Assembly: GCF_042652645.1 (NCBI RefSeq)
Contig: NZ_JBHSGU010000002.1
Span: 2,057,154 to 2,121,153 of the forward strand
Reading direction: 5' to 3'
DNA: 64,000 nt
From: Glaciecola siphonariae
Lineage (GTDB): Bacteria > Pseudomonadota > Gammaproteobacteria > Enterobacterales > Alteromonadaceae
The notes under the pieces: model-generated
Told to the model about the DNA's origin: nothing
Databases searched by the model: none
Seen by the model: the letters and a program-made list of their open reading frames with translations, nothing else
Part shown: positions 55,240 to 62,907 of the stretch, one piece after another
Layout of the letters: each line of letters starts with the position of its first letter
Position numbering within the stretch: the stretch's first letter is position 1
Position numbers and translations under genes: made by a program

Positions 55240-56029
55240 ATTGTAATATCAACCAAGGCTTGGAGAAATCACAATTGTTCGCATCGCTTTCTCTCACCCA
55301 AAAATACAACATTCCCATATCACCCCACATTGCTTCTATTTCATCATCGGAGTCAAATTGTAAAAGCAACTTCCAATCGAGTAATTCACCTAGTAGATTT
55401 TTAGCTTGCTTGGAGTTGTAGCCCTCAGAGTCGCCACAATAAATGCCTCCGCTAGCGAGCTGACATTCCTCTTCCATTGAGTCTTCTTGCACGGGACTTG
55501 GAAAGCCACCGATTTGGTGGCGAGGTTCATCACCAAAATTCTCATCGATGAAGTTGTAATATGCCTCGCCATCATCGCCAGTCATTCCAAGCGATTCAAA
55601 GTCCAAACTTTGGCCGTCAGGGTAGCTAACAAAGCTTTCGGATTTAAGGTATTTGATTGACGGTAACAAGTGTTCAATAGCCAAATCTAATGGCAACTCA
55701 GGTGAGAATAAATCAGAATCACCATTTTCGTATACAGTTGCCCAACCACCAATGTCTTTAGGATCAAAACCCCACGGCCATTGTTCAAAATCGTAGAAAA
55801 ACAATAGTCTACCGTTAGACGGCAGCCAATCTATCTCTTTGCATGGATTGATTTCTTTTAAATCCAGTTGTCCGATGAAGCCTAACGCTTTGTCATTTTT
55901 TCGTGGCCAGTCAAACGGGCCTCCAACCATTGGCTTTGCGCCCAAGAAACTCGATGTACGTTTATCAGACTTAACTAAACGCAAACATTTTTGGCCTAAG
56001 GCTAGAATTTTTTCATTCATTCTCAACAA
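55232..56029 (-). CDS. Integron cassette gene: DUF1963 (YwqG-like) protein
   Basis: About 265 residues with the DUF1963 pattern: SFLGAKPMVGGPFDWPRK, LGFIGQLDLKEI, GRLLFFYDFEQWPWGFDP, QIGGFPSPVQ and LLLQFDSDDEIEAMWGDMGMLYFWV. The family binds an unknown ligand; no enzymatic role is established. The stop codon (TGC AGC TAA) is formed by the attC inner core. ATG 4 residues in (MNEKIL) may be the real start. Confidence 0.85.
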   Translation of the reverse strand: MLRMNEKILALGQKCLRLVKSDKRTSSFLGAKPMVGGPFDWPRKNDKALGFIGQLDLKEINPCKEIDWLPSNGRLLFFYDFEQWPWGFDPKDIGGWATVYENGDSDLFSPELPLDLAIEHLLPSIKYLKSESFVSYPDGQSLDFESLGMTGDDGEAYYNFIDENFGDEPRHQIGGFPSPVQEDSMEEECQLASGGIYCGDSEGYNSKQAKNLLGELLDWKLLLQFDSDDEIEAMWGDMGMLYFWVRESDANNCDFSKPWLILQCS

Positions 56030-56041
56030 CTCGATTGTTTG

Positions 56042-56082
56042 GTAAACGCGAGCAAAGCGGCATGAGACTCTTTTTAGCTGCC
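56042..56082 (-). repeat. Shortened attC-like remnant
   Basis: TAAACGCGAGCAAAGCGG then CATGAGACTCTTTTTAGCTGCC. Right half matches CATGAGGCGTTTGTTAGCTGCC of the 62140 site; the middle is missing. It supplies the stop codon of the next gene. Confidence 0.35.
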
Positions 56083-56445
56083 ATTACTTATAATTACCGG
56101 GGGTTTTTGATTATCCACAAATTCGTAGCTGAAAGCCGATATTATCAATATCAAACTTACCACGTTTAAGCACACAGAAATTTTTCGATACTCGCTCTCA
56201 TTATTTCGACGATCATAATGATCAATCACTGTTATCAATGCATTCAACGCAGCACTGCCCAATGATGCTGAAAACAGCAATAAGCCAATTCCTTCAAATT
56301 CTGTTGGCCCAGAACCTCGCCTACCCGGAAGTGAAAAAGAACCCTCAAAATAAACGTAGAGGCCAAAACCTATAAGAAGTATTGCCCACAGAATGTTGAA
56401 TATTCTTACGCTTAAGGGAATATGATTCGCAGTGTGTGTTTTCAT
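56074..56445 (-). CDS. Integron cassette gene: small membrane protein, 123 residues
   Basis: Four hydrophobic segments (IFNILWAILLIGFGLYVYF, EGIGLLLFSASLGSAALNALI, ISVCLNVVSLILIISAFSY) with a glycine-rich loop and DHYDRRNNESEYRK between. No known family. Stop codon (GGC AGC TAA) lies in the attC remnant. Confidence 0.65.
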   Translation of the reverse strand: MKTHTANHIPLSVRIFNILWAILLIGFGLYVYFEGSFSLPGRRGSGPTEFEGIGLLLFSASLGSAALNALITVIDHYDRRNNESEYRKISVCLNVVSLILIISAFSYEFVDNQKPPVIISNGS

Positions 56446-56474
56446 TATTTAGCGATATTATTAGCAATTAATGT

Positions 56475-56577
56475 GTAACGCTAGGCTGCTGGGCTCTAAT
56501 GCAGCGATATAATGGCGATGCGTTACTGTGTGAGCTTGCTGGGCAATGGCACAGGTGTTGAATGCCTTGTTATGAGC
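56475..56577 (-). repeat. attC-like site
   Basis: Begins GTGTAACGC, ends GCCTTGTTATGAGCC. Internal inverted pair GTAACGC/GCGTTAC. Position directly between two leftward genes fits a cassette junction, but the inner palindrome is imperfect. Confidence 0.45.
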
Positions 56578-56589
56578 CGAATTCAACCC

Positions 56590-56790
56590 TTAATCCTTTT
56601 GTTGCAAGTATTTTGCTTGCTCTTGACTACTTAAAAACCCTTCATTAACCCCCGTTAATAACGGCTCCGCGGCGGTTGCAACAATCAAACAAATAGCCCC
56701 TGCAAGCATAATGTTTCGCTTGTTTTTTACATAACCATAAGCGGTAAAGAAAATGAACAATACTGAAAATAGTAGTTGAAGATAAAACAT
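56590..56790 (-). CDS. Integron cassette gene: small membrane protein, 66 residues
   Basis: Two hydrophobic segments (YLQLLFSVLFIFFTAYGYV and NIMLAGAICLIVATAAEPLL) with a basic loop, and a polar Gln-rich tail. RBS AAGGAA lies upstream. No family recognised. Confidence 0.55.
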   Translation of the reverse strand: MFYLQLLFSVLFIFFTAYGYVKNKRNIMLAGAICLIVATAAEPLLTGVNEGFLSSQEQAKYLQQKD

Positions 56791-57044
56791 TCTAAGTTCC
56801 TTTTATTTATTGATTAGCCGCTTGAATAAGGCATATCTTTACCATCGTCCTAAAACAGCATTTGGAGAGATTATCTTCTGCATATTCTTTATTCAAATGT
56901 ATATACCACAATTCTACAATATTGATTTTAGTGAGGCCCTACCATGACGCATTGGGGCGTCCCTATGCTGGGCTTTTATTTTGAATAAATACTTGAAAGT
57001 TGTTTGTTTCCACTACCACTAAGTCAGAAGTCTTTTCACAGTAC
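56791..57044. other. Gene-free stretch inside the array
   Basis: About 250 bases without an ORF of note. GATTAGCCGCTTGAATAAGG near 56812 looks like a piece of an attC arm (compare TCCGCTTGAATGGTTTG at 60768). It may be a decayed or gene-less cassette. Confidence 0.4.
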
Positions 57045-57118
57045 CTAACGTATGCATATGCGCTGAACACAGTGAATCCCTCAAGCTCTGGTTATGAACA
57101 GGAATGACGTGTTAACTG
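57045..57118 (-). repeat. attC-like site
   Basis: CTAACGTATGCATATGCGC at the left and GACGTGTTAACTG at the right; the right core contains the stop codon of the next gene. Weak internal symmetry, so only a tentative call. Confidence 0.35.
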
Positions 57119-57402
57119 TTGAATCCAAAACAACCGCCATAATTTTTTGCTAAATAACCAAGTGCAAGGCCAAATACTATGATTGATAAGAAGGAAAATA
57201 CTGATACTCTTCGCCAAAGCTTGCCGTGTTTACTAAGCATGTCGTTTGGCAAAAAAACATCGCCAAAAAATACTTTCCATATTGGCCCTGTATAGTTCTG
57301 TTCAACGAGATTTTGCTGCATTTTGAACGAAGCAAAATTTGCTAGCAATATTGATACGCCAAAGCCTATCAGAGTGAAAATTTCAACTGAGCTACAATTC
57401 AT
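57112..57402 (-). CDS. Integron cassette gene: small membrane protein, 96 residues
   Basis: Two hydrophobic segments (IFTLIGFGVSILLANFASF and VSVFSFLSIIVFGLALGYL) around a polar loop with KVFFGDVFLPNDMLSKHGKLWR. It ends GGCFGFNS with the stop in the attC. No family recognised. Confidence 0.6.
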   Translation of the reverse strand: MNCSSVEIFTLIGFGVSILLANFASFKMQQNLVEQNYTGPIWKVFFGDVFLPNDMLSKHGKLWRRVSVFSFLSIIVFGLALGYLAKNYGGCFGFNS

Positions 57403-57468
57403 TTAGTACGGTTAACACCTTATATACACAGCAGTGGCCGCTCTAGCCAACTTCCAATTTATGCATGG

Positions 57469-57536
57469 AATAACGCTTACATTAAGCAGTTTGACGGCGC
57501 TTTTCCGTCAAATCCAACTTAGTTGTTTTGTTTACT
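57469..57536 (-). repeat. attC site (short type)
   Basis: TAACGCTTACATTAAGCAG at one end, TTGTTTTGTTTAC at the other, with the hairpin TTTGACGG–CGCTTTT–CCGTCAAA in the middle. Very like the short attC at 61711. Confidence 0.65.
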
Positions 57537-57551
57537 TTCCTTCTCATCATG

Positions 57552-57815
57552 TCAATAGTGATAACGACAAGAAATTATTACTATGGCGTCACTCTCAACC
57601 GCATAAACTAATCGATTTGTATCGTCGATTCTGCGAGACCAAAAACCACTCAAATTCTCCTTTAAAGGCTCTGGTTTGCCAAGTCCATCAAAAGGTGATC
57701 GTTTAATATCAATTACCAGTTTATTTATACGTTTAAGAATTTTTTTGTCCTGTGTTTGCCAGTATACGTAGTCCTTCCAAGATTCATCTGTCCATGACAG
57801 TAACCTTTTACTCAT
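57552..57815 (-). CDS. yoeB: Integron cassette gene: YoeB-family mRNA interferase toxin
   Basis: 87 residues of the RelE/YoeB fold: RLLSWTDESWKDYVYWQTQDKK, INKLVIDIKRSPFDGLGKPEPL, LSGFWSRRIDDTNRLVYAV, and the terminal SCRYHY with the catalytic His/Tyr of YoeB. It cuts mRNA in the ribosomal A site. It shares 8 bases with the antitoxin gene. Toxin–antitoxin cassettes are typical of large chromosomal integrons, where they stabilise the array. Confidence 0.93.
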   Translation of the reverse strand: MSKRLLSWTDESWKDYVYWQTQDKKILKRINKLVIDIKRSPFDGLGKPEPLKENLSGFWSRRIDDTNRLVYAVESDAIVIISCRYHY

Positions 57816-58062
57816 CCATCAATTTCCTTTGATTATGCTCAGCGTTTTTATATTGGGAAATAGACTTCGCCAAATGAGCAGCATTCGCAGGTGATTTCAG
57901 TAAATAAACAGTTTCCATCAAACTATTGTAATAGTCGAGAGACATGACAACTGCGTCTTCAGCGTCTCTTCGAGTAATTACCGTGGTATCCGCGTCGTTG
58001 ACAACATTATCTAAGACCGTCTTTAGGCCATTTCGCGCTTCAGTAAAGGATACAACTCTCAT
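57808..58062 (-). CDS. yefM: Integron cassette gene: YefM/Phd-family antitoxin
   Basis: 84 residues. The DNA-binding half is MRVVSFTEARNGLKTVLDNV followed by DTTVITRRDAEDAVVMSLDYYNSLMET, then an acidic, flexible toxin-binding tail. The first gene of the two-gene cassette. An inverted repeat TTGTACAGTT/GTACAGTTTAT-like arrangement at 58070–58130, including ACTTGTC and TAGTTGTACA, may be its own operator, so the pair probably has its own promoter. Confidence 0.9.
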   Translation of the reverse strand: MRVVSFTEARNGLKTVLDNVVNDADTTVITRRDAEDAVVMSLDYYNSLMETVYLLKSPANAAHLAKSISQYKNAEHNQRKLMDE

Positions 58063-58152
58063 AACACTTCCTCATGTACAGTTTATAAGACAAGTCTAGC
58101 TGATAAGTTGATAGTTGTACAGTTAAGAAGACAACTGTTCTTTGTCAGGAAA

Positions 58153-58237
58153 TTTACACTAAGCTAACAGACAACAACACTGCGGTATAGTGCTCAGCAC
58201 CGCAGTATTATTGCCCCGTTAAGCGCGTTGTTATATC
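58153..58237 (-). repeat. attC site (VCR-like)
   Basis: TTTACACTAAGCTAACAG at the left and CCCCGTTAAGCGCGTTGTTATATC at the right, with the arms ACTGCGGTA/CACCGCAGT in the middle. Closely related to the 62801 site, which shares these arms. Confidence 0.8.
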
Positions 58238-58243
58238 GCATCC

Positions 58244-58657
58244 TCACCAATGTTTTTTCGTATCGATGTAATGCTTCATGTTAGAAAAAATGTATGCCAA
58301 AAGAAAGAAAGCTGACGTTGCAAATATATCTGGTTTGATAATCCACGTAGCTAAGCCAAGTAGAACCGTCGTAATTTCTAGCATGACAATTTGTTTTCTT
58401 GCTTTTAGTCCCCAAAAGGCAAACCTAACCAATAAGGGCTCTTTGTTCCATTCTGCAGATGTTTTGTCTATCACAATAATTTCCTCTTGTAGTTTAGAAA
58501 TATCAATTTCAAACACAGAGGCAAGCGCTTTGAGTGATTCAAGACTGGCTTTATTACCACTTTCGATTCGTTGAATGGTCCGAGTACTTAATCCGCTCAT
58601 GATAGCGAGTTGTTCCTGAGACCAATTTCGCTTTTCTCGTAGCCGCCTAACAATCAT
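58244..58657 (-). CDS. Integron cassette gene: XRE-family regulator with membrane tail
   Basis: 137 residues. An N-terminal helix-turn-helix (LREKRNWSQEQLAIMSGLSTRTIQRIESGNKASLESLKALA) is followed by a linker and two hydrophobic segments (IVMLEITTVLLGLATWII and FATSAFFLLAYIFSNM). A cytoplasmic HTH tethered to the membrane suggests a membrane-sensing regulator; no partner gene lies in the cassette. Confidence 0.82.
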   Translation of the reverse strand: MIVRRLREKRNWSQEQLAIMSGLSTRTIQRIESGNKASLESLKALASVFEIDISKLQEEIIVIDKTSAEWNKEPLLVRFAFWGLKARKQIVMLEITTVLLGLATWIIKPDIFATSAFFLLAYIFSNMKHYIDTKKHW

Positions 58658-58762
58658 TTAATTCTCCTTGCCTAAGTGCAACCACACTGTTCCATTTTTT
58701 CTTCATTGTCGGTTACGAAATATACCCGACAGCAGCACGACAGACGATGTTTATTGCGATTG

Positions 58763-58835
58763 GTGTTACCCACTAAAAGTGGCCATCCTCGTTAAGCGCA
58801 ATGTAACTACCCCTCTTGATGCGTTTGTTATGCAC
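58763..58835 (-). repeat. attC-like site
   Basis: GTGTTACCCACTAAAAGTGG at the left and CCCTCTTGATGCGTTTGTTATGC at the right. The right arm is the complement of the VCR start (TAACAAACGC-TCAAGAGGG). The left arm is less typical. Confidence 0.55.
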
Positions 58836-59283
58836 GTTTTAAAACAAGCTCGAATAGCCAGAGCAGAAAATACGTAACGATGCACGCGACTAGTGAGTAT
58901 GCCGCTGCTGCAATTGGCGCCCAAATGTAGCCTATTGCAGATGTAGATGATGCATGGGCATCTGTGTACAAAGCCTCTGTAACACCCCAATACCCTATGA
59001 AGATAATTGCAATAGTTGCAGTAAAGCCCACCCATAATGTCACTTTGCCTGTTAGATGCGTCAACAAGTTTGTGCAGAGAGCGCACAAAACTAAGGGAAT
59101 AAAAGGAATTAGCCTAAAACCACCACTAAACAACATGGATTCTATACTGGTGTTGCCAAATGCTCTCTGCCAAGCACGACCCACTTCGAAGTCGCCAAGC
59201 ACAAGCATGACAATGAAGTGATTTAAGTCTTCATTCAGAAGTATAAAAGCTGCGATACATGCTAAAACAAATCCCTTTTTCAT
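58828..59283 (-). CDS. Integron cassette gene: membrane protein, 151 residues
   Basis: Four hydrophobic segments (KGFVLACIAAFILLN, LIPFIPLVLCALCTNLL, WVGFTATIAIIFIGYWGV, APIAAAAYSLVACIVTYFLL). RBS GAGGAG-type (AGAGGAGAACC) before ATG. No family recognised. Confidence 0.65.
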   Translation of the reverse strand: MKKGFVLACIAAFILLNEDLNHFIVMLVLGDFEVGRAWQRAFGNTSIESMLFSGGFRLIPFIPLVLCALCTNLLTHLTGKVTLWVGFTATIAIIFIGYWGVTEALYTDAHASSTSAIGYIWAPIAAAAYSLVACIVTYFLLWLFELVLKRA

Positions 59284-59300
59284 GGTTCTCCTCTAAAGTG

Positions 59301-59421
59301 CATAACGCATTTCTCTGCGGTTGCTTTTAGTTGGCGACTTTGACGCCGCGAGGCGATCCGGAAAAGGTGCCTTCTAAAAGCAATCCGTAGCAGCAACTTG
59401 GTATGTGATTACTTGTTGAAT
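59301..59421 (-). repeat. attC site (long type)
   Basis: GCATAACGCATTTCTCTGCGG at the left; GTTGAAT core at 59415. Inner arms TTGCTTTTAG/CTAAAAGCAA pair well. Confidence 0.65.
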
Positions 59422-59424
59422 GCA

Positions 59425-59843
59425 CTATTTCTTAGCATTTTTAATGCTATCAAATAACGGATTAGGTTTATTTGACGCTTTTATTTCTGCCATTCCTATA
59501 CTTTTTCCTTTTGGCATTATTATTTTCATCAACACAACAGGCATATTGCTTAGTTTTTGAGCTAGTTTCATAAATTGTTGAGAATCAGACTGTGATTCAA
59601 AATTATAAGAGATTGAGACATCACCGTCTTCTTTAACAATTTCTTTTATTTTAATTGAACCTGATTTCTTTAATTTGAGTTCACTTACCCAATCTGTTTT
59701 TGGGTTTCAATCACTTCTTGCGCTACTTCTTTCGGGCAAGGAGAATCTGAGAAAGATACGCTTCCATTCTTACCTTCGCACTTATATATTTCAGAGTAAG
59801 CATTAACCGAAACTAGACCTAAAATTAAAAATATATACTTCAT
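59425..59843 (-). pseudogene. Integron cassette gene: DUF4124-type exported protein, frameshifted
   Basis: From ATG 59843 the frame gives a signal peptide (YIFLILGLVSVNAYS) and the DUF4124 motif EIYKCEGKNGSVSFSDSPCP, then stops at 59685. The next frame continues without a break to a TAG at 59425, reading PKTDWVSELKLKKSGSIKI through to FDSIKNAKK. Adding one C to the CCC run near 59700 gives a continuous protein of about 139 residues (VIET-PKTDWVSE). So a single-base deletion in a homopolymer, in the genome or in the read, has split it. Confidence 0.75.
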
Positions 59844-59857
59844 TTGATTCTCATATT

Positions 59858-59925
59858 TACATAGCACCGCAAGAAGCGATAAAAATCGCTCGTTATTTTT
59901 ATCCGCTTAAATGCTTAGTTATGTT
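59858..59925 (-). repeat. attC site (short type)
   Basis: ACATAGCACCGCAAGAAGC ... GCTTAGTTATGTTC, with arms GATAAAAAT/ATTTTTATC around CGCTCGTT. The left core has a G in place of A (TAGC for TAAC). Confidence 0.6.
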
Positions 59926-60272
59926 CAGCCTCTAATGATGTAGCTGTAAACATTTCCAGATAACCTCTTGTATTCAGGGTCTGCACCAACATTTGAATAA
60001 TCTACGGAACGATCCACAGGAATGAAAAGACCGCTTTCATTTACGAATGAACTATTTAGTTTGATGTAAAGTCCGTTTGCTTGAACTAGTACCGATTCTG
60101 GCTCAAGTTCACTAATTGAATCTGGCAATTTTGCTAAATTGATACTGGACGTTTCAAGTAGCAATATCGCATCTTTTTCAATCAAACCGATATCAATTTT
60201 TTCAGCATCAATGTGCTCAACAACACAACCTGCAATACTGATGGAAAAAAGAACGATTAGTAAGATTTTCAT
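59925..60272 (-). CDS. Integron cassette gene: small lipoprotein, 115 residues
   Basis: MKILLIVLFSISIAGC is a lipoprotein signal with lipobox IAGC; the mature part (VVEHIDAEKIDIGLIEKDA) has no recognised domain. ATG 60272 has AAAGGT upstream. The ORF is open for 43 further codons, but those codons are attC sequence, so that extension is spurious. Confidence 0.75.
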   Translation of the reverse strand: MKILLIVLFSISIAGCVVEHIDAEKIDIGLIEKDAILLLETSSINLAKLPDSISELEPESVLVQANGLYIKLNSSFVNESGLFIPVDRSVDYSNVGADPEYKRLSGNVYSYIIRG

Positions 60273-60298
60273 TTTACCTTTCAGTGAACATAGCTTTC

Positions 60299-60392
60299 CA
60301 ATAACGGGCGCAGACATGTGGGACATAATAGCGAAACAGCCCCGCGTTACTGTCCCTGTGACCGAAGGGAACGAGTTTAGCGCTTTGTTGTG
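60299..60392 (-). repeat. attC site
   Basis: CCAATAACGGGCGCAGACATG at the left and GGAACGAGTTTAGCGCTTTG at the right; inner GGGACA/TGTCCC arms. The right half is the same sequence as in the 62801 site. Confidence 0.7.
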
Positions 60393-60393
60393 T

Positions 60394-60705
60394 TTAACCA
60401 TATGATACAGAAACTACCTTCTCTTCGGGGTTGAATTCAATGTTGCAACTGACTAGGTGAAAATTGAGTTTACTACTATGTGTAATCCGTTTCCCCTGCT
60501 CCGTGCTCTCCACTTTGTACTCTGATAAGTCGACTGTGTTTAACTGGCTAATGACAAATTCTAAAGAGTCACCGGTAACATAATTGCCACACAGAAAATA
60601 GACTTCTTTGCGTGCCTCATTTGAAAAGAAGCCTAAAATAACTAACCCCAATACAGATACAACAATCGTAAGATATTTAGAATTAAGGAAAGTTTTGCTG
60701 TTCAT
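60394..60705 (-). CDS. Integron cassette gene: membrane-anchored protein, 103 residues
   Basis: One N-terminal helix (LTIVVSVLGLVILGFFS) and a polar, beta-rich domain with two cysteines (FLCGNYVTGD, LVSCNIEFNPEEKVV). Stop in the attC core (GGT TAA). No family recognised. Confidence 0.65.
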   Translation of the reverse strand: MNSKTFLNSKYLTIVVSVLGLVILGFFSNEARKEVYFLCGNYVTGDSLEFVISQLNTVDLSEYKVESTEQGKRITHSSKLNFHLVSCNIEFNPEEKVVSVSYG

Positions 60706-60724
60706 ATTTCGGTGTGTCCAAAGA

Positions 60725-60792
60725 GCATAACACTAAGCTAAGGGGCGAAAATTGCTCTTTATTTTTGTCCGCTTGAATGGTTTGTTATGTAC
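60725..60792 (-). repeat. attC site (short type, VCR-like core)
   Basis: GCATAACACTAAGCTAAGGGG at the left and CCGCTTGAATGGTTTGTTATG at the right, with TTGTC/ATTGC inner arms around CTCTTTATTT. Confidence 0.75.
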
Positions 60793-60797
60793 CGCCC

Positions 60798-61127
60798 TCA
60801 AAATAACAACCCAACAAAAGTGCCAATATTGGCGATAAACAATCCGGCAATTAGTCCATAGCCAAAAGCTCTATATACACGGTCATTGGCTTTTTGCCCT
60901 TCGATTTCCGCCACCATTTTATCAACGGAACCTAGTGTTTCAGTAAATTGACTGAGTTTATACTTAGTTTCTCCGTTTAATGGGACGCAGTACTGTTTGT
61001 GGTTTTTAAAGAACCTTCGCAGGTCTGATTGACTGTAACCTGTTTCTAAGGCAAGCGTAATCACGCCTATACCTTCTTTACCGGAAGATTCCAACGCTTC
61101 AAAAACTGTTCGTGCATCAATGCTCAT
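60798..61127 (-). CDS. Integron cassette gene: winged-helix-like protein with C-terminal helix
   Basis: 109 residues. The N-terminal part (VFEALESSGKEGIGVITLALETGYSQSDLRRFF) looks like a winged-helix segment. It is followed by a polar linker and a hydrophobic end (FGYGLIAGLFIANIGTFVGLLF), so it may be anchored in the membrane. Family not named. Confidence 0.6.
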   Translation of the reverse strand: MSIDARTVFEALESSGKEGIGVITLALETGYSQSDLRRFFKNHKQYCVPLNGETKYKLSQFTETLGSVDKMVAEIEGQKANDRVYRAFGYGLIAGLFIANIGTFVGLLF

Positions 61128-61159
61128 TTAAACTTCCTGTGTTTAACTTTTCTTGAGGT

Positions 61160-61292
61160 ATATAACACTCGTTTAAGCGGCTTAGCGTTTTGGGGTTAAT
61201 CTGCGATAATTTTGCGAAGCAAAACGCAGATTTACCCCAATGCGCTGAGTCCGAATGAGCAACAGCGAATGGCTTGAAACACTTGTTATATC
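61160..61292 (-). repeat. attC site (long type)
   Basis: TATAACACTCGTTTAAGCGG at the left, GGCTTGAAACACTTGTTATATC at the right. Long arms TTTTGGGGTTAATCTGCG / CGCAGATTTACCCCAA pair across a central GATAATTTTGCGAAGCAAAA. Confidence 0.8.
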
Positions 61293-61294
61293 TC

Positions 61295-61687
61295 TTATTC
61301 ATTGTTCAAAACTTTCGACACTGCGTACTCGGCATCAATGATAGCTTTATGCGCTTTTAAGCCCTGTTTTGTTGAATAAAAGTCTGCCGCATTTCTTAAT
61401 TCATATGGAGCCAAACGAGAAAGTATCGCTTGCTTAAATGCCTCTTTCGCAATCGCACGTTGAGTTGGTGTTGTATTTATTTCTGCACCTTCTGAGGAGA
61501 TCATAACTACATTCTCTGCGTCCATATATGTGACGCCCAAGCCAAATAGACTGTCAATTGTGTCTTCAATCTCTAGTACGGCATAGAGTCGTTCAAATTC
61601 TGCGTCTACGTCTATTTTGTCAGATTGGCTAGTCGAAGCGCATGAAGTAATAAATACGAATGCAATTAACAAAATTCCTTTTCTCAT
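61295..61687 (-). CDS. Integron cassette gene: DUF2059-like lipoprotein, 130 residues
   Basis: Lipoprotein signal with lipobox ITSC (GILLIAFVFITSCAS). The C-terminal part SRLAPYELRNAADFYSTKQGLKAHKAI resembles the DUF2059 helix (ELRAxxxFYxSPxG). A DUF2059 call is plausible but not certain; role unknown. Confidence 0.65.
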   Translation of the reverse strand: MRKGILLIAFVFITSCASTSQSDKIDVDAEFERLYAVLEIEDTIDSLFGLGVTYMDAENVVMISSEGAEINTTPTQRAIAKEAFKQAILSRLAPYELRNAADFYSTKQGLKAHKAIIDAEYAVSKVLNNE

Positions 61688-61710
61688 AATTTCCTCAGAA
61701 GTTGAAAAAG

Positions 61711-61777
61711 ATATAACACTCGCCTATGCGGTTTTGTGGCGCTCTTCCACAAAATCCGTCTTCATGCTTGTTACATG
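61711..61777 (-). repeat. attC site (short type)
   Basis: TATAACACTCGCCTATGCGG at the left and CATGCTTGTTACATGCGC at the right, with arms TTTTGTGG/CCACAAAA around CGCTCTT. Best example of the short type. Confidence 0.8.
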
Positions 61778-62124
61778 CGCTCACTACAAACAACCTCATT
61801 TTCATTAATAGTTATCGATACACGTTTATTGATTTCATTATTTGTCAAATATCCACACTTCCCATCGAGCACGGAATCATCAGACAAAATAAACTCATAT
61901 TGATACTCTCCATCAACTTGATTCAATGAATAAAATAGTGTGTTGGAATACCCAGATTCGACCGAACCAAAATCTAGCTGTGATTTAGACAGTCTGACTT
62001 TACTTGTTTCGATCGTCACACCTGAGTTGTTGACAAGAGTGATACTAGGCATAACGTAAAAGCTTCCGTAATAAGCAACAACCGCAATGGCAATAACTAA
62101 GACAGCAGAAAAAAGAACCTTCAT
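61771..62124 (-). CDS. Integron cassette gene: membrane-anchored protein, 117 residues
   Basis: One N-terminal helix (LFSAVLVIAIAVVAYYGSFYV) and a beta-rich domain (SITLVNNSGVTIETSKVRLS) with two cysteines near the end. No family recognised. Its 3' end lies inside the attC. Confidence 0.62.
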   Translation of the reverse strand: MKVLFSAVLVIAIAVVAYYGSFYVMPSITLVNNSGVTIETSKVRLSKSQLDFGSVESGYSNTLFYSLNQVDGEYQYEFILSDDSVLDGKCGYLTNNEINKRVSITINENEVVCSERM

Positions 62125-62139
62125 TTAAAACCACATAGC

Positions 62140-62274
62140 ATATAACGCTCGCCTATGCGGCGCACGGTTTGTTGGGTAATTTGCCATAATGTAGCGTAGC
62201 GAAATGCAAATTGCACAACAAATTGTGTGTCCGAAGGAGTGCCAACGACTGGCATGAGGCGTTTGTTAGCTGCC
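62140..62274 (-). repeat. attC site (long type)
   Basis: TATAACGCTCGCCTATGCGGC at the left, GGCATGAGGCGTTTGTTAGC at the right; arms CACGGTTTGTTGGGTAATTTG / CAAATTGCACAACAAATTGTG. The left 45 bases match the truncated site at 63859. Confidence 0.85.
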
Positions 62275-62277
62275 ATA

Positions 62278-62784
62278 CTAATCTACCGCAAGCTTTTCGT
62301 GTTTCACAATAAACTCATTTTTCATTGAAACATACCGTTCAGTATCGTTGTTACAGTTGTAAGCTGCTTGCCGTTTTATGTCGGCATATTCCTTAGCAAT
62401 ATTAGGATGAGCAAGTAGATATTTTTTAAATGCACGGTGGCGCAATAGTCCCAATGAACCTGACTGAAAAGCATGGATGTGGTGCGTGCGATTATCGTCG
62501 CCTTTTTGGTAGTAACGTCGCCCAGAGATACCATGTTCTCCCTTAACTTTGTATCCAAGATGAAGAAAACTATCAGCTTTACTGTCAAGCCTCTCAAGTT
62601 TATGCGTTTCAATCAGAATATCGATTATCGGTTTTGCAGCCAAACCCGGAATTGAAGTGCTTCCGATGTGTTCGATTTTTACCACCACATCATCAAGCAC
62701 CGCTTCGAGAGCAAGTTTCTCAGAATAAAATCTGCGCACCCAGTCCGAATCGTAATCTACGACCTCTATCTTTCTAATACTCAC
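62278..62784 (-). CDS. Integron cassette gene: GrpB-family protein
   Basis: 168 residues of the GrpB/UPF0157 nucleotidyltransferase-like fold: IEVVDYDSDWVRRFYSEK, the signature KIEHIGSTSIPGLAAKPIIDIL, and RTHHIHAFQSGS followed by RHRAFKKYLLAHP. Family members are frequent on mobile elements; substrate not established. RBS weak. Confidence 0.88.
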   Translation of the reverse strand: MSIRKIEVVDYDSDWVRRFYSEKLALEAVLDDVVVKIEHIGSTSIPGLAAKPIIDILIETHKLERLDSKADSFLHLGYKVKGEHGISGRRYYQKGDDNRTHHIHAFQSGSLGLLRHRAFKKYLLAHPNIAKEYADIKRQAAYNCNNDTERYVSMKNEFIVKHEKLAVD

Positions 62785-62800
62785 GATGTAAACCTTTGGC

Positions 62801-62904
62801 AGCTAACGCAAAGCTAACGGGCAATAACACTGCGGTAAAGTGCGTAGCACCGCAGTATTATTGTCCCAGTGACCGAAGGGAACGAGTTTAGCGCCTTGTA
62901 AGAT
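62801..62904 (-). repeat. attC site
   Basis: GCTAACGCAAAGCTAACGGGC at the left and GGAACGAGTTTAGCGCCTTG at the right; arms ACACTGCGGTAAAG and AGCACCGCAGTATT pair. Confidence 0.8.
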
Positions 62905-62907
62905 GCC

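Noticed and set aside
57434..57706. Plus-strand ORF across the attC and yoeB
   Set aside because: It spans the attC and reads antisense to a clear YoeB gene; no features of a protein.
60273..60401. N-terminal extension of the lipoprotein gene at 59925 (43 codons)
   Set aside because: Those codons are attC sequence; the internal ATG 60272 has an RBS and begins a normal lipoprotein signal.
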